64,000 bases of DNA from Spirochaetota bacterium (lineage in GTDB: Bacteria; Spirochaetota; Spirochaetia; Sphaerochaetales; Sphaerochaetaceae): the NCBI GenBank assembly GCA_023401595.1, contig JAEXDQ010000020.1, positions 1 to 64,000 on the forward strand, in the 5' to 3' direction. The translations under genes were made by a program, and so were the position numbers. Below, piece by piece: positions 44,310-53,029 of the stretch. Position 1 is the stretch's first letter. Every line of letters begins with the position of its first letter. The notes beneath the pieces were generated by a model. It worked only from the letters and a program-made list of their open reading frames with translations. It ran no database searches and was not told the origin of the DNA.

Positions 44310-45408
44310 CTACGCCTCCTGGGCCCAATGCAGATACGCTTCGATGAACTGGTCGATATCCCCGCCCATGACGGCCTGTATGTTACCGATCTGCAGGTTC
44401 GTCCTGTGGTCCTTGACCATCGTATACGGCTGGAACACATACGAACGAATCTGGCTGCCCCAGGCAATTTCCTTCTTCGCTATCGCATTCGCCTGATGCT
44501 CTTTTTCCCGTTCCCGCTGATAGTACTCGTACAACCGGCTCTTGAGCATCTTGAAGGCGACATCCTTGTTCATGTACTGGCTACGTTCGTTCTGGCACTG
44601 AACGACGATGCCGGACGCGAAATGGGTGATCCTGACAGCAGAGTCCGTCTTGTTGACATGCTGGCCGCCTGCGCCGCCCGCCCGGTAGGTATCCAGACGG
44701 TAATCCTCCGGTTTCAGTTCAATTTCAATGTCGTCGTCAATCACAGGAGAGGCGTAGACGCTTGTAAACGACGTATGCCTGCGCTTCTGGGAGTCGAAAG
44801 GACTGATACGGACCAACCGATGGACTCCGGCCTCCCCTTTCAGATATCCAAAGGCGTAGACGCCGCTGACACGGATGGTGACGCTCTTGATCCCCCCCTC
44901 ATCCTCCTGCAAATCGAGGATTTCACTCTTGAAGGAATGGCGTTCCACCCAACGGAGATACAACCGCATGAGCATCTGGGCCCAATCGCAGGCTTCCGTA
45001 CCGCCGGCGCCGGCATGTATCGACAGAAAGCAGTCGTTCTTGTCGAACTTGCCGCTCAGCAAAGTCTTGAGTTTCAACGGCCGGAACATTTCCTCTATCG
45101 CATCGATCTGATGTTCAAGCTCCGCGGCATAGGAATCATCGTTCTCTTCCGCATACAGATCGATCAACTCCTGCGTCTCGTCTATCTGGCCGATGATTTC
45201 CTGCCAAGGGAGAAGCGTATCCTTGAGGTTCGTTATTTCCCCGAATATCCGTTCGGCGTTGGCCTTGTCGTTCCAGAAATCAGGAGCGAGCGTCTGCTGC
45301 TCAAGCTCCGAAATCCTGTTTTTCATTGTATCGGGGTCAAAGCCGCCTCCATACGTTGTAGGCTTCTTCCTTGATGGTCTCGAACTGGGCTTTGTTTTGA
45401 ATAAACAT
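44310..45408 (-). CDS. prfB: Peptide chain release factor 2 with programmed +1 frameshift
   Basis: RF2 terminates at UGA and UAA. The frame from the ATG at 45408 (AAGGAG upstream) runs 23 codons to an in-frame TGA at 45337-45339 in the context TGG AGG CGG CTT TGA C, the classic site: a Shine-Dalgarno-like AGG(C)GG before CTT, then slippage by +1 to GAC. Reading continues DPDTMKNRISELEQQ for 342 residues, 365 in total. The GGQ motif (AGGAGGQHVNKTDSAVR) and the SPF codon-recognition motif (RISPFDSQKRRHTSF) are present. It heads the operon of PEGA, ftsY and Lol genes. Confidence 0.95.
45336..45352 (-). promoter_or_regulatory. prfB frameshift signal
   Basis: On the minus strand GGAGGCGG, CTT, TGA, C in succession. 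Low RF2 lets the ribosome slip from CTT into the +1 frame; high RF2 terminates there, so RF2 controls its own synthesis. Confidence 0.9.
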
Positions 45409-45458
45409 AATGACTCCTTGGAATATCTTTACTGATTGTATAGTAACATTGAACTTTG

Positions 45459-47399
45459 TCAACGACGTTCAATTCGCAGCGCGAGCTTGAGTGCGACGGA
45501 TTCCTGGGAACTCAGACGGATCGGCAGATATGGCAACAGGATCGTGTGATGGTAGAGCAGTTCTTTTCCAAGAATCGTAGGAGCGTCGGTATAGTAATCC
45601 TCTTTCAACAGCGAAAACCGGGTGTCCGATGTCAGGGAGACGATCGTTTTGTTCACCTCGTCGAACAGCCTGATGTTGCGGAGGTTCTTGATGTTCGCAT
45701 CATGCTCGGAAAGCAATTCGGTATGTTTTGATTCAAAAGCGTAAAGCTGAATCGCCCCGGTCCGGGTACCGACCGAAAGATTGAGTTCCGAGCCATATAT
45801 GAATTCGGCGGGCTCCTCTCCCAGGTTCGTCAGCTGGACGTCAAGGATAATGGTATTCTGCCTGAACTTGTACCGTTTCTCAATCACCAGCGTACATGGA
45901 ACAGGTTCCCGCCCCTCGTACAGATACGAAGCCTTGTATTCCGTACCTTTTCTGTCCAGACGATCCAGATCGTATCGTTCGGCGCCGAGGCTTATACAAG
46001 TCCTCTGGTCGTATTTCCTGTATTCGGAGAAATCCTCCGCCGGTGGGAAAAGCAAATCCTCGAATATCTTCTGTTTCTTTCCCGGCGTGAGTCCGTGGCG
46101 TTGCGTCGTATTGTCGATCGGCCTGCCGCTGAACGTATCGGCGTAGTTCCAACCGGCGGGAAGATAGTTCAGTTCGATGATCGCCCCGCCCTTCCCATCT
46201 ACCATGGCGCTGATGTTCTTGCCGAGGGAAAGGTATTCCTCCCGTTGGTCGAAATCGACGTCGAACTCTATCGGATAGGAGAAATCCGGCTGGGCGACGA
46301 GCAGCTGCTCCACTTCACTGAGGTATTTATAGACCAGCTTCCGGTACATGGGCTGGACTGACCCGCCGCAGGAATCGGCAATGAACGCGGTACCGCAGGA
46401 GGCTTTTTCCAGCAACGACTCTGCACGTTTCCGTATATCCTTGTTTTTCTTATAGTTACGCACGACGTCCTGAATAAAAAGCAACCGACCGTACAGTTGG
46501 TTCAGTTCCTCGCTATGGACCAGGACATCGTTGAACGAAGTCATGCGTTTCGTCTGGCGGCTATCCCTTCCGTACCAACCTGCGGGAAGGTAGTCATAGC
46601 CTACGGGCGGCGCTTCTTCATCGTACTCGCTCAGGAGAAGCATCCGCCACTCCCTCCGCACGCACTCGTCGTACAGATCGGACAGCAGCTTCCACACGCC
46701 CGTCTGTTCCGCCTCATGTCCGCACACGGAGCTTCCCTGGCAAAGCTGGTCGGCGTTGAGCATCATCGCGAAATATTCCGAGGAACCCAGACGAGCAAGA
46801 TAGTCGTCGAAGCTCCGGCGAATATCATTGAAACTCAAAAGGCCGTCGGAATAGTCGGATATCAACCGGGAACAGAAATCGTCGGTGGGATAGACTTCAA
46901 TCGTCCTGCCGGTCTCCTGCATGATGAACGGTTCCGTCTGCAGCTGCCTGTCGTGCAAACGGTCGTACGTACTGATCATCAACCGGCTTGTGGAGCACAG
47001 GTACATGGCGCTGATATAGGAAGGATTCCATATCTGGTCATAGCACCAGAGCGTCTGGACCCTCGTGCCGTACCTTCGGCGGATATATGTCGTCGTCTTC
47101 TCGATCTGGGCGGAGCGGTCCTTCATCTGGAGCAATTGCAGGACCGGTTGATAATACCCTCCGGTCAACAGTTCCAGCTGATCCTTCTTGATGAGATCGG
47201 TGATCAGCATGTTCACTTCAGGATGGTTGCATTCCAGCCATTCCATTTCCGCCGACGTCAGATGAAGATGTATCTTCACCGCAGGATGGTTGTAAAGAAA
47301 TGTAAGCATTGGCTTGAGAACACAGGAAAGCACCCGTTCGAAAACGAGTGCTCCAGTTCCCGAGGGAAGCTGACTGTAGAATCCGGCCAGTACCTTCAT
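45459..47399 (-). CDS. GH57-like protein with altered catalytic residues
   Basis: 646 residues aligning in outline with GH57 4-alpha-glucanotransferases: an N-terminal (beta/alpha)7 part, for example LELLTGGYYQPVLQLLQ and LLLSEYDEEAPPVGYDYLP, and a C-terminal beta domain like DUF1926. The H-N-H-Q-P-x-G-N motif near the start is replaced by YSQLPSGT. The nucleophile region, usually W-L-x-E-R-V-W, reads WCYDQIW (Asp at 121). The acid/base loop, usually D-D-G-E-K-F-G, reads ADQLCQG. These changes argue against glycosidase activity. It lies 23 bases after the rnf operon and is probably read through from it. Confidence 0.75.
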   Translation of the reverse strand: MKVLAGFYSQLPSGTGALVFERVLSCVLKPMLTFLYNHPAVKIHLHLTSAEMEWLECNHPEVNMLITDLIKKDQLELLTGGYYQPVLQLLQMKDRSAQIEKTTTYIRRRYGTRVQTLWCYDQIWNPSYISAMYLCSTSRLMISTYDRLHDRQLQTEPFIMQETGRTIEVYPTDDFCSRLISDYSDGLLSFNDIRRSFDDYLARLGSSEYFAMMLNADQLCQGSSVCGHEAEQTGVWKLLSDLYDECVRREWRMLLLSEYDEEAPPVGYDYLPAGWYGRDSRQTKRMTSFNDVLVHSEELNQLYGRLLFIQDVVRNYKKNKDIRKRAESLLEKASCGTAFIADSCGGSVQPMYRKLVYKYLSEVEQLLVAQPDFSYPIEFDVDFDQREEYLSLGKNISAMVDGKGGAIIELNYLPAGWNYADTFSGRPIDNTTQRHGLTPGKKQKIFEDLLFPPAEDFSEYRKYDQRTCISLGAERYDLDRLDRKGTEYKASYLYEGREPVPCTLVIEKRYKFRQNTIILDVQLTNLGEEPAEFIYGSELNLSVGTRTGAIQLYAFESKHTELLSEHDANIKNLRNIRLFDEVNKTIVSLTSDTRFSLLKEDYYTDAPTILGKELLYHHTILLPYLPIRLSSQESVALKLALRIERR

Positions 47400-47421
47400 T
47401 CAGTTCCTTTTCAACGGCGCG

Positions 47422-48246
47422 TCACTGCCCGCTGGAAGCCGTCTTTTCTTGTACGGGGATGATACACTTCTGCGGACACGCTGCGGCTGCTTCAACAATT
47501 TGTGTCTGGGGCAAGGAATAATCAATTTCAGAAAGGAAATTGACGACCTTGCACCCTGATTCAGGGTATTTGTTCTCGCATATCTTACACCCGATACACC
47601 CGACAGAACAAGCCTTTCTGACTTTTGCGCCGCTTTCATGGTTGTTGCAGGCGACCACATAGGTAGCGGAAGCGGGAATCATCCTGATGACTCCGTTCGG
47701 ACATACGGCGGTACATTTTTTGCATCCGATGCAGAGCTTCGGATCTACGGTGATCCTCCCGTCCGAGCTTCTGCTGATCGCGCCGGCGGGGCAGACTTTG
47801 ATACAGGAGCCAAGATGCAGACAGCCGCTCTTGCAGCTGTTGTCGCCGGCGAACAGAATGGCCGCGGCGTTGCAATCCGATATCCCTTGGTATTTGTAAT
47901 CCTTGCCGGTAGTTTCCACAGTGCCCTGGCAATGGACGAACGCGACCATCTTTTCAGCGCTGGCGTCGACCGACACCCCCATGATCTCCGCCATCTTCTG
48001 ACTCAGCGCAGCCCCTCCGGGGGAACAGAGTCCGATCGAAGCCTCTCCAGCGACGACCGCCGCGGCATATCCCGCGCAACCCGGATATCCGCAACCGCCG
48101 CAATTGGCGTTCGGCATGACGGCTTCCATGGAGACCAGTCGGGAATCCTTGGGGACTTCCAGTTTCTTCGCTGCGAAGGCCAAACCGAAACCAAGCAGCA
48201 GCCCAAGCCCTGTCACCACCAGAAACGCAAATAGAATATTGATCAT
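47422..48246 (-). CDS. rnfB: Rnf complex subunit B
   Basis: Iron-sulfur subunit that passes electrons from ferredoxin into the Rnf complex. 274 residues: an N-terminal membrane helix (INILFAFLVVTGLGLLLGFG), the 4Fe-4S domain with NANCGGCGYPGCAGYA and later Cys, and ferredoxin-type clusters CKSGCLHLGSCIKVCP and CIGCKKCTAVCP, with a further CIGCKICE. Last gene of rnfCDGEAB. Confidence 0.95.
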   Translation of the reverse strand: MINILFAFLVVTGLGLLLGFGLAFAAKKLEVPKDSRLVSMEAVMPNANCGGCGYPGCAGYAAAVVAGEASIGLCSPGGAALSQKMAEIMGVSVDASAEKMVAFVHCQGTVETTGKDYKYQGISDCNAAAILFAGDNSCKSGCLHLGSCIKVCPAGAISRSSDGRITVDPKLCIGCKKCTAVCPNGVIRMIPASATYVVACNNHESGAKVRKACSVGCIGCKICENKYPESGCKVVNFLSEIDYSLPQTQIVEAAAACPQKCIIPVQEKTASSGQ

Positions 48247-48261
48247 TTTCCGGCTCCTCCG

Positions 48262-48855
48262 TCAAACCAAATGAAGATTCGTCAACAGGGACTTGTCGAA
48301 CGCCATGAACGCCAACGCCATGAGTCCTGCGGAAATAAAAGCGATGGGAACACCCTTGAACGCTTTTCTCACAGGATACAGATCGAGCCGTTCGCGAATA
48401 TTGCTCATCAATACAATGGCGAGGGTAAAGCCCAGTCCCGCCGCCAAGCCTGCGAAAAAGCTTTCCAGCAGGTTGTAGCCTTCTGTGATATTGATGATGG
48501 CGATACCGAGAACCGCGCAGTTCGTCGTGATCAACGGCAGGAAGATGCCAAGGGCGCTGTACAACGGCGGGCTGATCTTTCTAATGACCATCTCCACCAG
48601 CTGAACCAGAGCCGCGATAACGAGAATGAAGGAAATGGTCTGCAGATATGTCAACGAAAGCGGGACCAGTATGAACTGGTAGACGCACCAGCAGACCACG
48701 CTGGCGATGGATGTCACGAAAGTGACCGCCATACCCATTCCCAGCGCGCTTTCACTGCTTTTGGAAACTCCGATGAACGGACAAAGCCCGAGGAACTGTA
48801 CAAGGATGAAGTTACTGATGAAAATATATGTGATAAGTATTGCGATATATGTCAT
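48262..48855 (-). CDS. rnfA: Rnf complex subunit A
   Basis: 197-residue integral membrane subunit with six predicted helices, homologous to RnfE and to NqrE. Features such as LVQFLGLCPFIGVSKS and ALGIFLPLITTNCAVLGIA, including the conserved Cys residues of the intramembrane 2Fe-2S site, are present. It follows rnfE by 3 bases. Confidence 0.95.
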   Translation of the reverse strand: MTYIAILITYIFISNFILVQFLGLCPFIGVSKSSESALGMGMAVTFVTSIASVVCWCVYQFILVPLSLTYLQTISFILVIAALVQLVEMVIRKISPPLYSALGIFLPLITTNCAVLGIAIINITEGYNLLESFFAGLAAGLGFTLAIVLMSNIRERLDLYPVRKAFKGVPIAFISAGLMALAFMAFDKSLLTNLHLV

Positions 48856-48858
48856 GTC

Positions 48859-49497
48859 CTATCCCCTATTTTGTTTTCTCGCCGAAAACCATTCAAAGAA
48901 CGCTTTGAGATAGCCCATCAGCAACAGGGCTCCGGCGGCCAGGGTCATGACGCGCACCGGCCATGTACTCAATACCGGAATTGAAATGACGCCGTCCCAT
49001 TCCCCGATGGGGAACAGGGTGATGGTACCTGCGCCGATCACTTCCCTGATCAGGGCGATCAGCGTCAGGGCCAGGGTAAAGCCGATGCCCATACCGATCG
49101 CGTCAAGCGCGGAATCCAGCACCGTGTTCTTGTTCGCGAAGGCCTCGGCGCGGCCGAGGATGATGCAGTTCACGACGATCAACGGCAGATAGACGCCCAG
49201 CGCGCTGTAGACCGCGGGCACGAAAGCGTGCATCACCATCTCCACAATCGTGACGAAGCTGGCGATCACTACGACGTAGGCGGGTATGCGGACACTGTCC
49301 GGAATCACATTCTTCAACAACGAAATAAAGATATTGCTGCAAAGCAACACGAATAGAACGCCGGCGCTCATGCCCAACGCATTGACGACCTGGGTGGTGA
49401 CGCCGAGGGTCGGACACATTCCCAGCATGATGATGAACGTGGGGTTTTCCTTGAAGATTCCCTTCGTCAGTTCGTTCATATGATTCTTCGCCATCAT
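48859..49497 (-). CDS. rnfE: Rnf complex subunit E
   Basis: 212-residue membrane subunit homologous to NqrD. The typical N-terminus KGIFKENPTFIIMLGMCPTL, and ALGVYLPLIVVNCIILGRAE, carry the Cys residues of the shared 2Fe-2S site with RnfA. Its start overlaps the end of rnfG by four bases. Confidence 0.95.
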   Translation of the reverse strand: MMAKNHMNELTKGIFKENPTFIIMLGMCPTLGVTTQVVNALGMSAGVLFVLLCSNIFISLLKNVIPDSVRIPAYVVVIASFVTIVEMVMHAFVPAVYSALGVYLPLIVVNCIILGRAEAFANKNTVLDSALDAIGMGIGFTLALTLIALIREVIGAGTITLFPIGEWDGVISIPVLSTWPVRVMTLAAGALLLMGYLKAFFEWFSARKQNRG

Positions 49498-50048
49498 CGA
49501 CCTCCTAGCTGTTTGACATAACCGGAACCGTAGGCGAGCGCCTTCGCTATGCCGGTGAACGTCACCGACGCCCCGCTGACCGCCTGTGCGTCCGCGGCGG
49601 AAAGCTCCGATTTGCTAGTGGGAACGGAGGTACTGCCGCCGGTTCCAAGGAATTTGTCCATGTATCCCGCCGCCTCGCTTTTCTTTCCAAGTCCCGGAGT
49701 TTCCGAATTGGAGAGCATTTTCGCGGCGAGGACCTTGCCTTCCGTGTCAAAGCTGGCTACCAAGATCATCGCCCCGCCATATCCGTTGGCGTTCAGTTCA
49801 AGAATGTACCCGACGGTGGCCCCGTTTTGGGACAACGGAATCAGATAATTGACGTTTCCATCGGCATCGTCGTAGCTCCGCTCTCCGATATCATATCCGG
49901 AGGCGACCGACTCAAGAGCGAGAAGCGTCTGTTTCTCTTCATATTCCGCGATACGCGGCGCGGTAACCGAATTCACGAAAGCGAGGATTACCGCGGCAAC
50001 TGCGCAAATGATCCCGAGGATCATCGCTACCTTCAAGTAGTTCTTCAT
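49494..50048 (-). CDS. rnfG: Rnf complex subunit G
   Basis: 184 residues: one membrane helix, then a periplasmic FMN-binding domain. The flavinylation motif S-G-A-S-x-T is seen in AVSGASVTFTGIAKAL, with the Thr as expected site of covalent FMN. Its start overlaps rnfD's stop by four bases. Confidence 0.94.
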   Translation of the reverse strand: MKNYLKVAMILGIICAVAAVILAFVNSVTAPRIAEYEEKQTLLALESVASGYDIGERSYDDADGNVNYLIPLSQNGATVGYILELNANGYGGAMILVASFDTEGKVLAAKMLSNSETPGLGKKSEAAGYMDKFLGTGGSTSVPTSKSELSAADAQAVSGASVTFTGIAKALAYGSGYVKQLGGR

Positions 50049-51136
50049 GCCTTGGCCTCCTTCTTCTGCTTGACGGCGCCGAATCTCTTGGGCAGCACGT
50101 ATCTTTCAATCGTCGGATTGACGATGTTCATGAGCAGGATAGCCAACGATACGGCTTCGGGAAGAGAGCCGAAATACCTGAAGAGGAAAGTAAAGAAACC
50201 ACAGCCGACACCGAAGATGATTTGTCCTGTATGCGTCGTCGGAGACGTCACCATGTCGGTCGCCATGAAGCAGGCGCCGAGAATCAGGCCGCCTGAGAAT
50301 ATTGCGTTGCCGAAATCGCCTTGGAAAAGACCCAAGCCGGACCTCAGACCGCCGAAAACCCATACGAACAATGCGAAAGAGCCGATATAGGAGACGGGGA
50401 TGTGCCATGTGATGATCTTGACACAGAGCAGGAACACCGCGCCGACCAACAGCAGCAAGGCGGAAACCTCTCCGATACATCCGGGGATGTTCCCGATGAA
50501 CGCATCGATCGTATACGCCGAGACATGACCGCCCAGCAGGTCGGAAATCCTCTGGGCGAAGCCTGTAGCCGGATAGCCCTGGCTCGCCAGGACCTGCATG
50601 GTATCCAATCCGTTCACTGCGCCGGAGCCGATGGTTGTCTTGACCAGGCTGAGAGGCGTCGCGCTGGCTATCGCGTCGGGAACGGAAGCCAAGAGCGTCC
50701 TTGGCATCGTGAAAGCGCTCATTGCGCTGGTAAACGAGAAGAACACGAACACACGACCGCCCAAGGCGGGGTTCATCCAGTTCGCGCCAAGTCCGCCGAA
50801 CGACCATTTCACGACGAAAATAGCGAACGCGGAGGCAAGGACGGGAATAAAGACCGGTATGGACGGGGGCATGTTCATGCCGACCAGCAGGCCGGTCAGG
50901 AACGCTGAGCCGTCCGCTATGGTATCGGTTTTGTCGATTCGCCCCAGCAGGAACTCCACGAGTACCGCGCTGGCAATGGAGACCGACAGCACAAGCAACG
51001 CCCTGAGACCGAACACATAGACTCCCCAGGCCGCCGCAGGCGCCAACGCGATGCTGACGGCCCACATGATCGGAGCGGTGCTTGCTTTCGCATGGATATG
51101 GGGAGATGTCGATACTGTCCTGGTAGGTTGGTTCAT
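50045..51136 (-). CDS. rnfD: Rnf complex subunit D
   Basis: 363-residue membrane subunit homologous to NqrB, with about nine helices. The flavin-Thr region IASATPLSLVKT and the NWMNPALGGRVFVFFS segment are present. The ATG at 51136 has GGGAGG upstream and overlaps rnfC's stop by four bases; an upstream frame lies within rnfC. Confidence 0.94.
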   Translation of the reverse strand: MNQPTRTVSTSPHIHAKASTAPIMWAVSIALAPAAAWGVYVFGLRALLVLSVSIASAVLVEFLLGRIDKTDTIADGSAFLTGLLVGMNMPPSIPVFIPVLASAFAIFVVKWSFGGLGANWMNPALGGRVFVFFSFTSAMSAFTMPRTLLASVPDAIASATPLSLVKTTIGSGAVNGLDTMQVLASQGYPATGFAQRISDLLGGHVSAYTIDAFIGNIPGCIGEVSALLLLVGAVFLLCVKIITWHIPVSYIGSFALFVWVFGGLRSGLGLFQGDFGNAIFSGGLILGACFMATDMVTSPTTHTGQIIFGVGCGFFTFLFRYFGSLPEAVSLAILLMNIVNPTIERYVLPKRFGAVKQKKEAKA

Positions 51137-52443
51137 TTCTTTTTCCTCCCCATTTTCTTTCCAGTCTTCATACCGTGCACAAGCGGCAGATGGGCAGGGC
51201 ATACATAGGCGCAGCAACCGCATTCCTTGCAATCCATCAGACCAAGCTTCATTGCCGCGTCATAGTTCTCATGGGTGATGTTCCGATACATCTTGTTCGG
51301 CACAAGACCCATCGGACATGCGGCGACGCAGCGTCCGCAGGAGATGCAGGGCGTCGTGACCGCCTCTTTCGCCGCAGGAAGGGCCAGTATTCCACTGGTT
51401 CCTTTCGCTACAGGCGTCTGGTCGTCATAGAAGGCGAAGCCCATCATCGGGCCCCCTGAGACGAGCTTGTCAGGTTCGCTGGAGAATCCGCCGCAGAATG
51501 AGATCAGGTCGGCTACTTTCGTGCCGATCGGGGCAAGGATGTTCTTCGGCTGGGCGATACATTCTCCGGTGACGCTCATGACGCGCTCCATCAACGGCTT
51601 GTGGTAGGCGCAGGCTTCATATATCGCATAGCATGTGCCGATATTGCAGACGACCGCGCCGATATCCAACGGAAGCTTGCCGGAGGGTATCTCCTTGCCG
51701 ATGGTCGCTTTCAGCAGCTGCTTTTCGTCTCCCTGCGGATATTTCATTTTCAAAGCGGCCACTTCGATAGGATAGCCGAGGGCTGCGATCCGTTCTTTCA
51801 TTTTCGCAATCGCGTCAGGTTTGTTCATCTCGATACCGACGATGATGCGTTTGGGGTCGGTGATCCTCGCCGCGATCATGATGCCGGCGAGAGCGCCGTC
51901 AGTACGTTCCAGCATCACTCTGTGGTCGGCGGTCAGATACGGCTCGCATTCGACTCCGTTGATTACCAGCGCATCGACGCTCTTTCCTTTTGGTACTGAA
52001 AGCTTGACGTGGGCCGGGAAGGTCGCTCCTCCCATACCGACGATGCCCATATCCTTGACGACCGTCAGCAGCTCTTCAGGACTCTGGGACTGCCAGTCGA
52101 TCCTTTGGTAGCTATCCTCAGGCTGCTGGGCGTCCGGAATAATGACATAAGCGTCGCAGCTGACGCTGTTGGCGAGCGTGACCCTTCGGATCTCCTTGAT
52201 CGTCCCTGAAACCGGACTATGTACATCCGCGCTGATGAATCCTGCCGCGGTTCCGATTTTCTCACCACGGACCACGGTGTCGCCCTTCTGTTTCGTAGGT
52301 GCCGCAGGCGCGCCAAGATGCTGGGACAAAGAGATTATCAGCTCGCTCGGAACGGGGAGCTTTTCAATCGCCTGTCCACAGCTCAATACCTTCTTATCAT
52401 CGGGGTGGACTCCACCCTTTCTGAACGTGGGTATCCTCTGCAT
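51133..52443 (-). CDS. rnfC: Rnf complex subunit C
   Basis: 436 residues, first gene of the operon. The soluble NADH/FMN-binding subunit: GGVHPDDKKVLSCG, the glycine-rich GMGGATFPAHVKLSVPKGK, the cluster of acidic/FMN contacts NGVECEPYLTADHRVML and two 4Fe-4S sites, CISCGRCVAACPMGL and CKECGCCAYVCPAHL. AAGGAG lies 8 bases before the ATG at 52443. The complex couples ferredoxin:NAD oxidoreduction to Na+ or H+ transport. Confidence 0.95.
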   Translation of the reverse strand: MQRIPTFRKGGVHPDDKKVLSCGQAIEKLPVPSELIISLSQHLGAPAAPTKQKGDTVVRGEKIGTAAGFISADVHSPVSGTIKEIRRVTLANSVSCDAYVIIPDAQQPEDSYQRIDWQSQSPEELLTVVKDMGIVGMGGATFPAHVKLSVPKGKSVDALVINGVECEPYLTADHRVMLERTDGALAGIMIAARITDPKRIIVGIEMNKPDAIAKMKERIAALGYPIEVAALKMKYPQGDEKQLLKATIGKEIPSGKLPLDIGAVVCNIGTCYAIYEACAYHKPLMERVMSVTGECIAQPKNILAPIGTKVADLISFCGGFSSEPDKLVSGGPMMGFAFYDDQTPVAKGTSGILALPAAKEAVTTPCISCGRCVAACPMGLVPNKMYRNITHENYDAAMKLGLMDCKECGCCAYVCPAHLPLVHGMKTGKKMGRKKK

Positions 52444-53029
52444 CGAAGACTCCTTTATTGTGACGCAGACCACACCCAAAACGCCTTGGTCATACCAAGA
52501 GCGGAATGGAGGTGGTTACGAAATGAACTCCGGTAATCTTATCTGAAAAGTTCCTATCAAGTAAAGAGAAAAAACCAATCTGTCCGTCGCCGTCATGTCC
52601 GTTGCTTAAGTGACCGACATGACATGTTGTTGTACTGCCGCCGAGCATTGATGTGAATCTACATGTCATTATTGGAACTCCCCGTTGAATTTGAACGCAA
52701 AAACAGATGCGACCGTCGGCGAAATCCACTTTCATGGGTTTTCTGGGATATTCCTTCCCGATGTTTTTTCCCATTTTTTAACGACGTGTCAACCGGTTCC
52801 CCATATTAAGCCGGTTCCTACATGCTTCGAGAAAGCGGCTCTTTGGAGGAGTCCGCCGCCCCTTTTCTCCTGACCCGGCTGCAAGCCTCCGTTTCACTGT
52901 CTGCTGAATCGGGGCGTCCATGGCTAGGGCGCGGGGTTTCGTAGCTTCTTGGCATTATATCGACGCATTTGAACGATACCGGCGTCCGACCAGTACCCAA
53001 AATATCGGAATCAGTATATTATATATGGT
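52444..53029. other. Long intergenic region upstream of rnf
   Basis: No convincing gene on either strand. It carries an 8-base perfect inverted repeat 24 bases apart start-to-start (52592-52599 with 52616-52623), two copies of GGAACCGG on the minus strand (at about 52793-52800 and 52811-52818), and a GC-rich, structured-looking segment near 52830-52950. On the minus strand this is the leader or promoter region of rnfC; on the plus strand the last 40 bases are very AT-rich and likely contain the promoter of the next gene. A non-coding RNA here is possible, but no known class is recognised. Confidence 0.4.

Noticed and set aside
52490..52774. 94-codon minus-strand frame before rnfC
   Set aside because: No ribosome site, no recognised family, and it covers the inverted repeat and likely leader of rnfC.
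52780..52960. Cobalamin riboswitch or SRP RNA upstream of rnf
   Set aside because: A few bases (CCGGGTCAGGAG) resemble parts of both, but the B12-box end, the GCCACTG segment and the SRP core GGAAGGAAGCAGC are absent.
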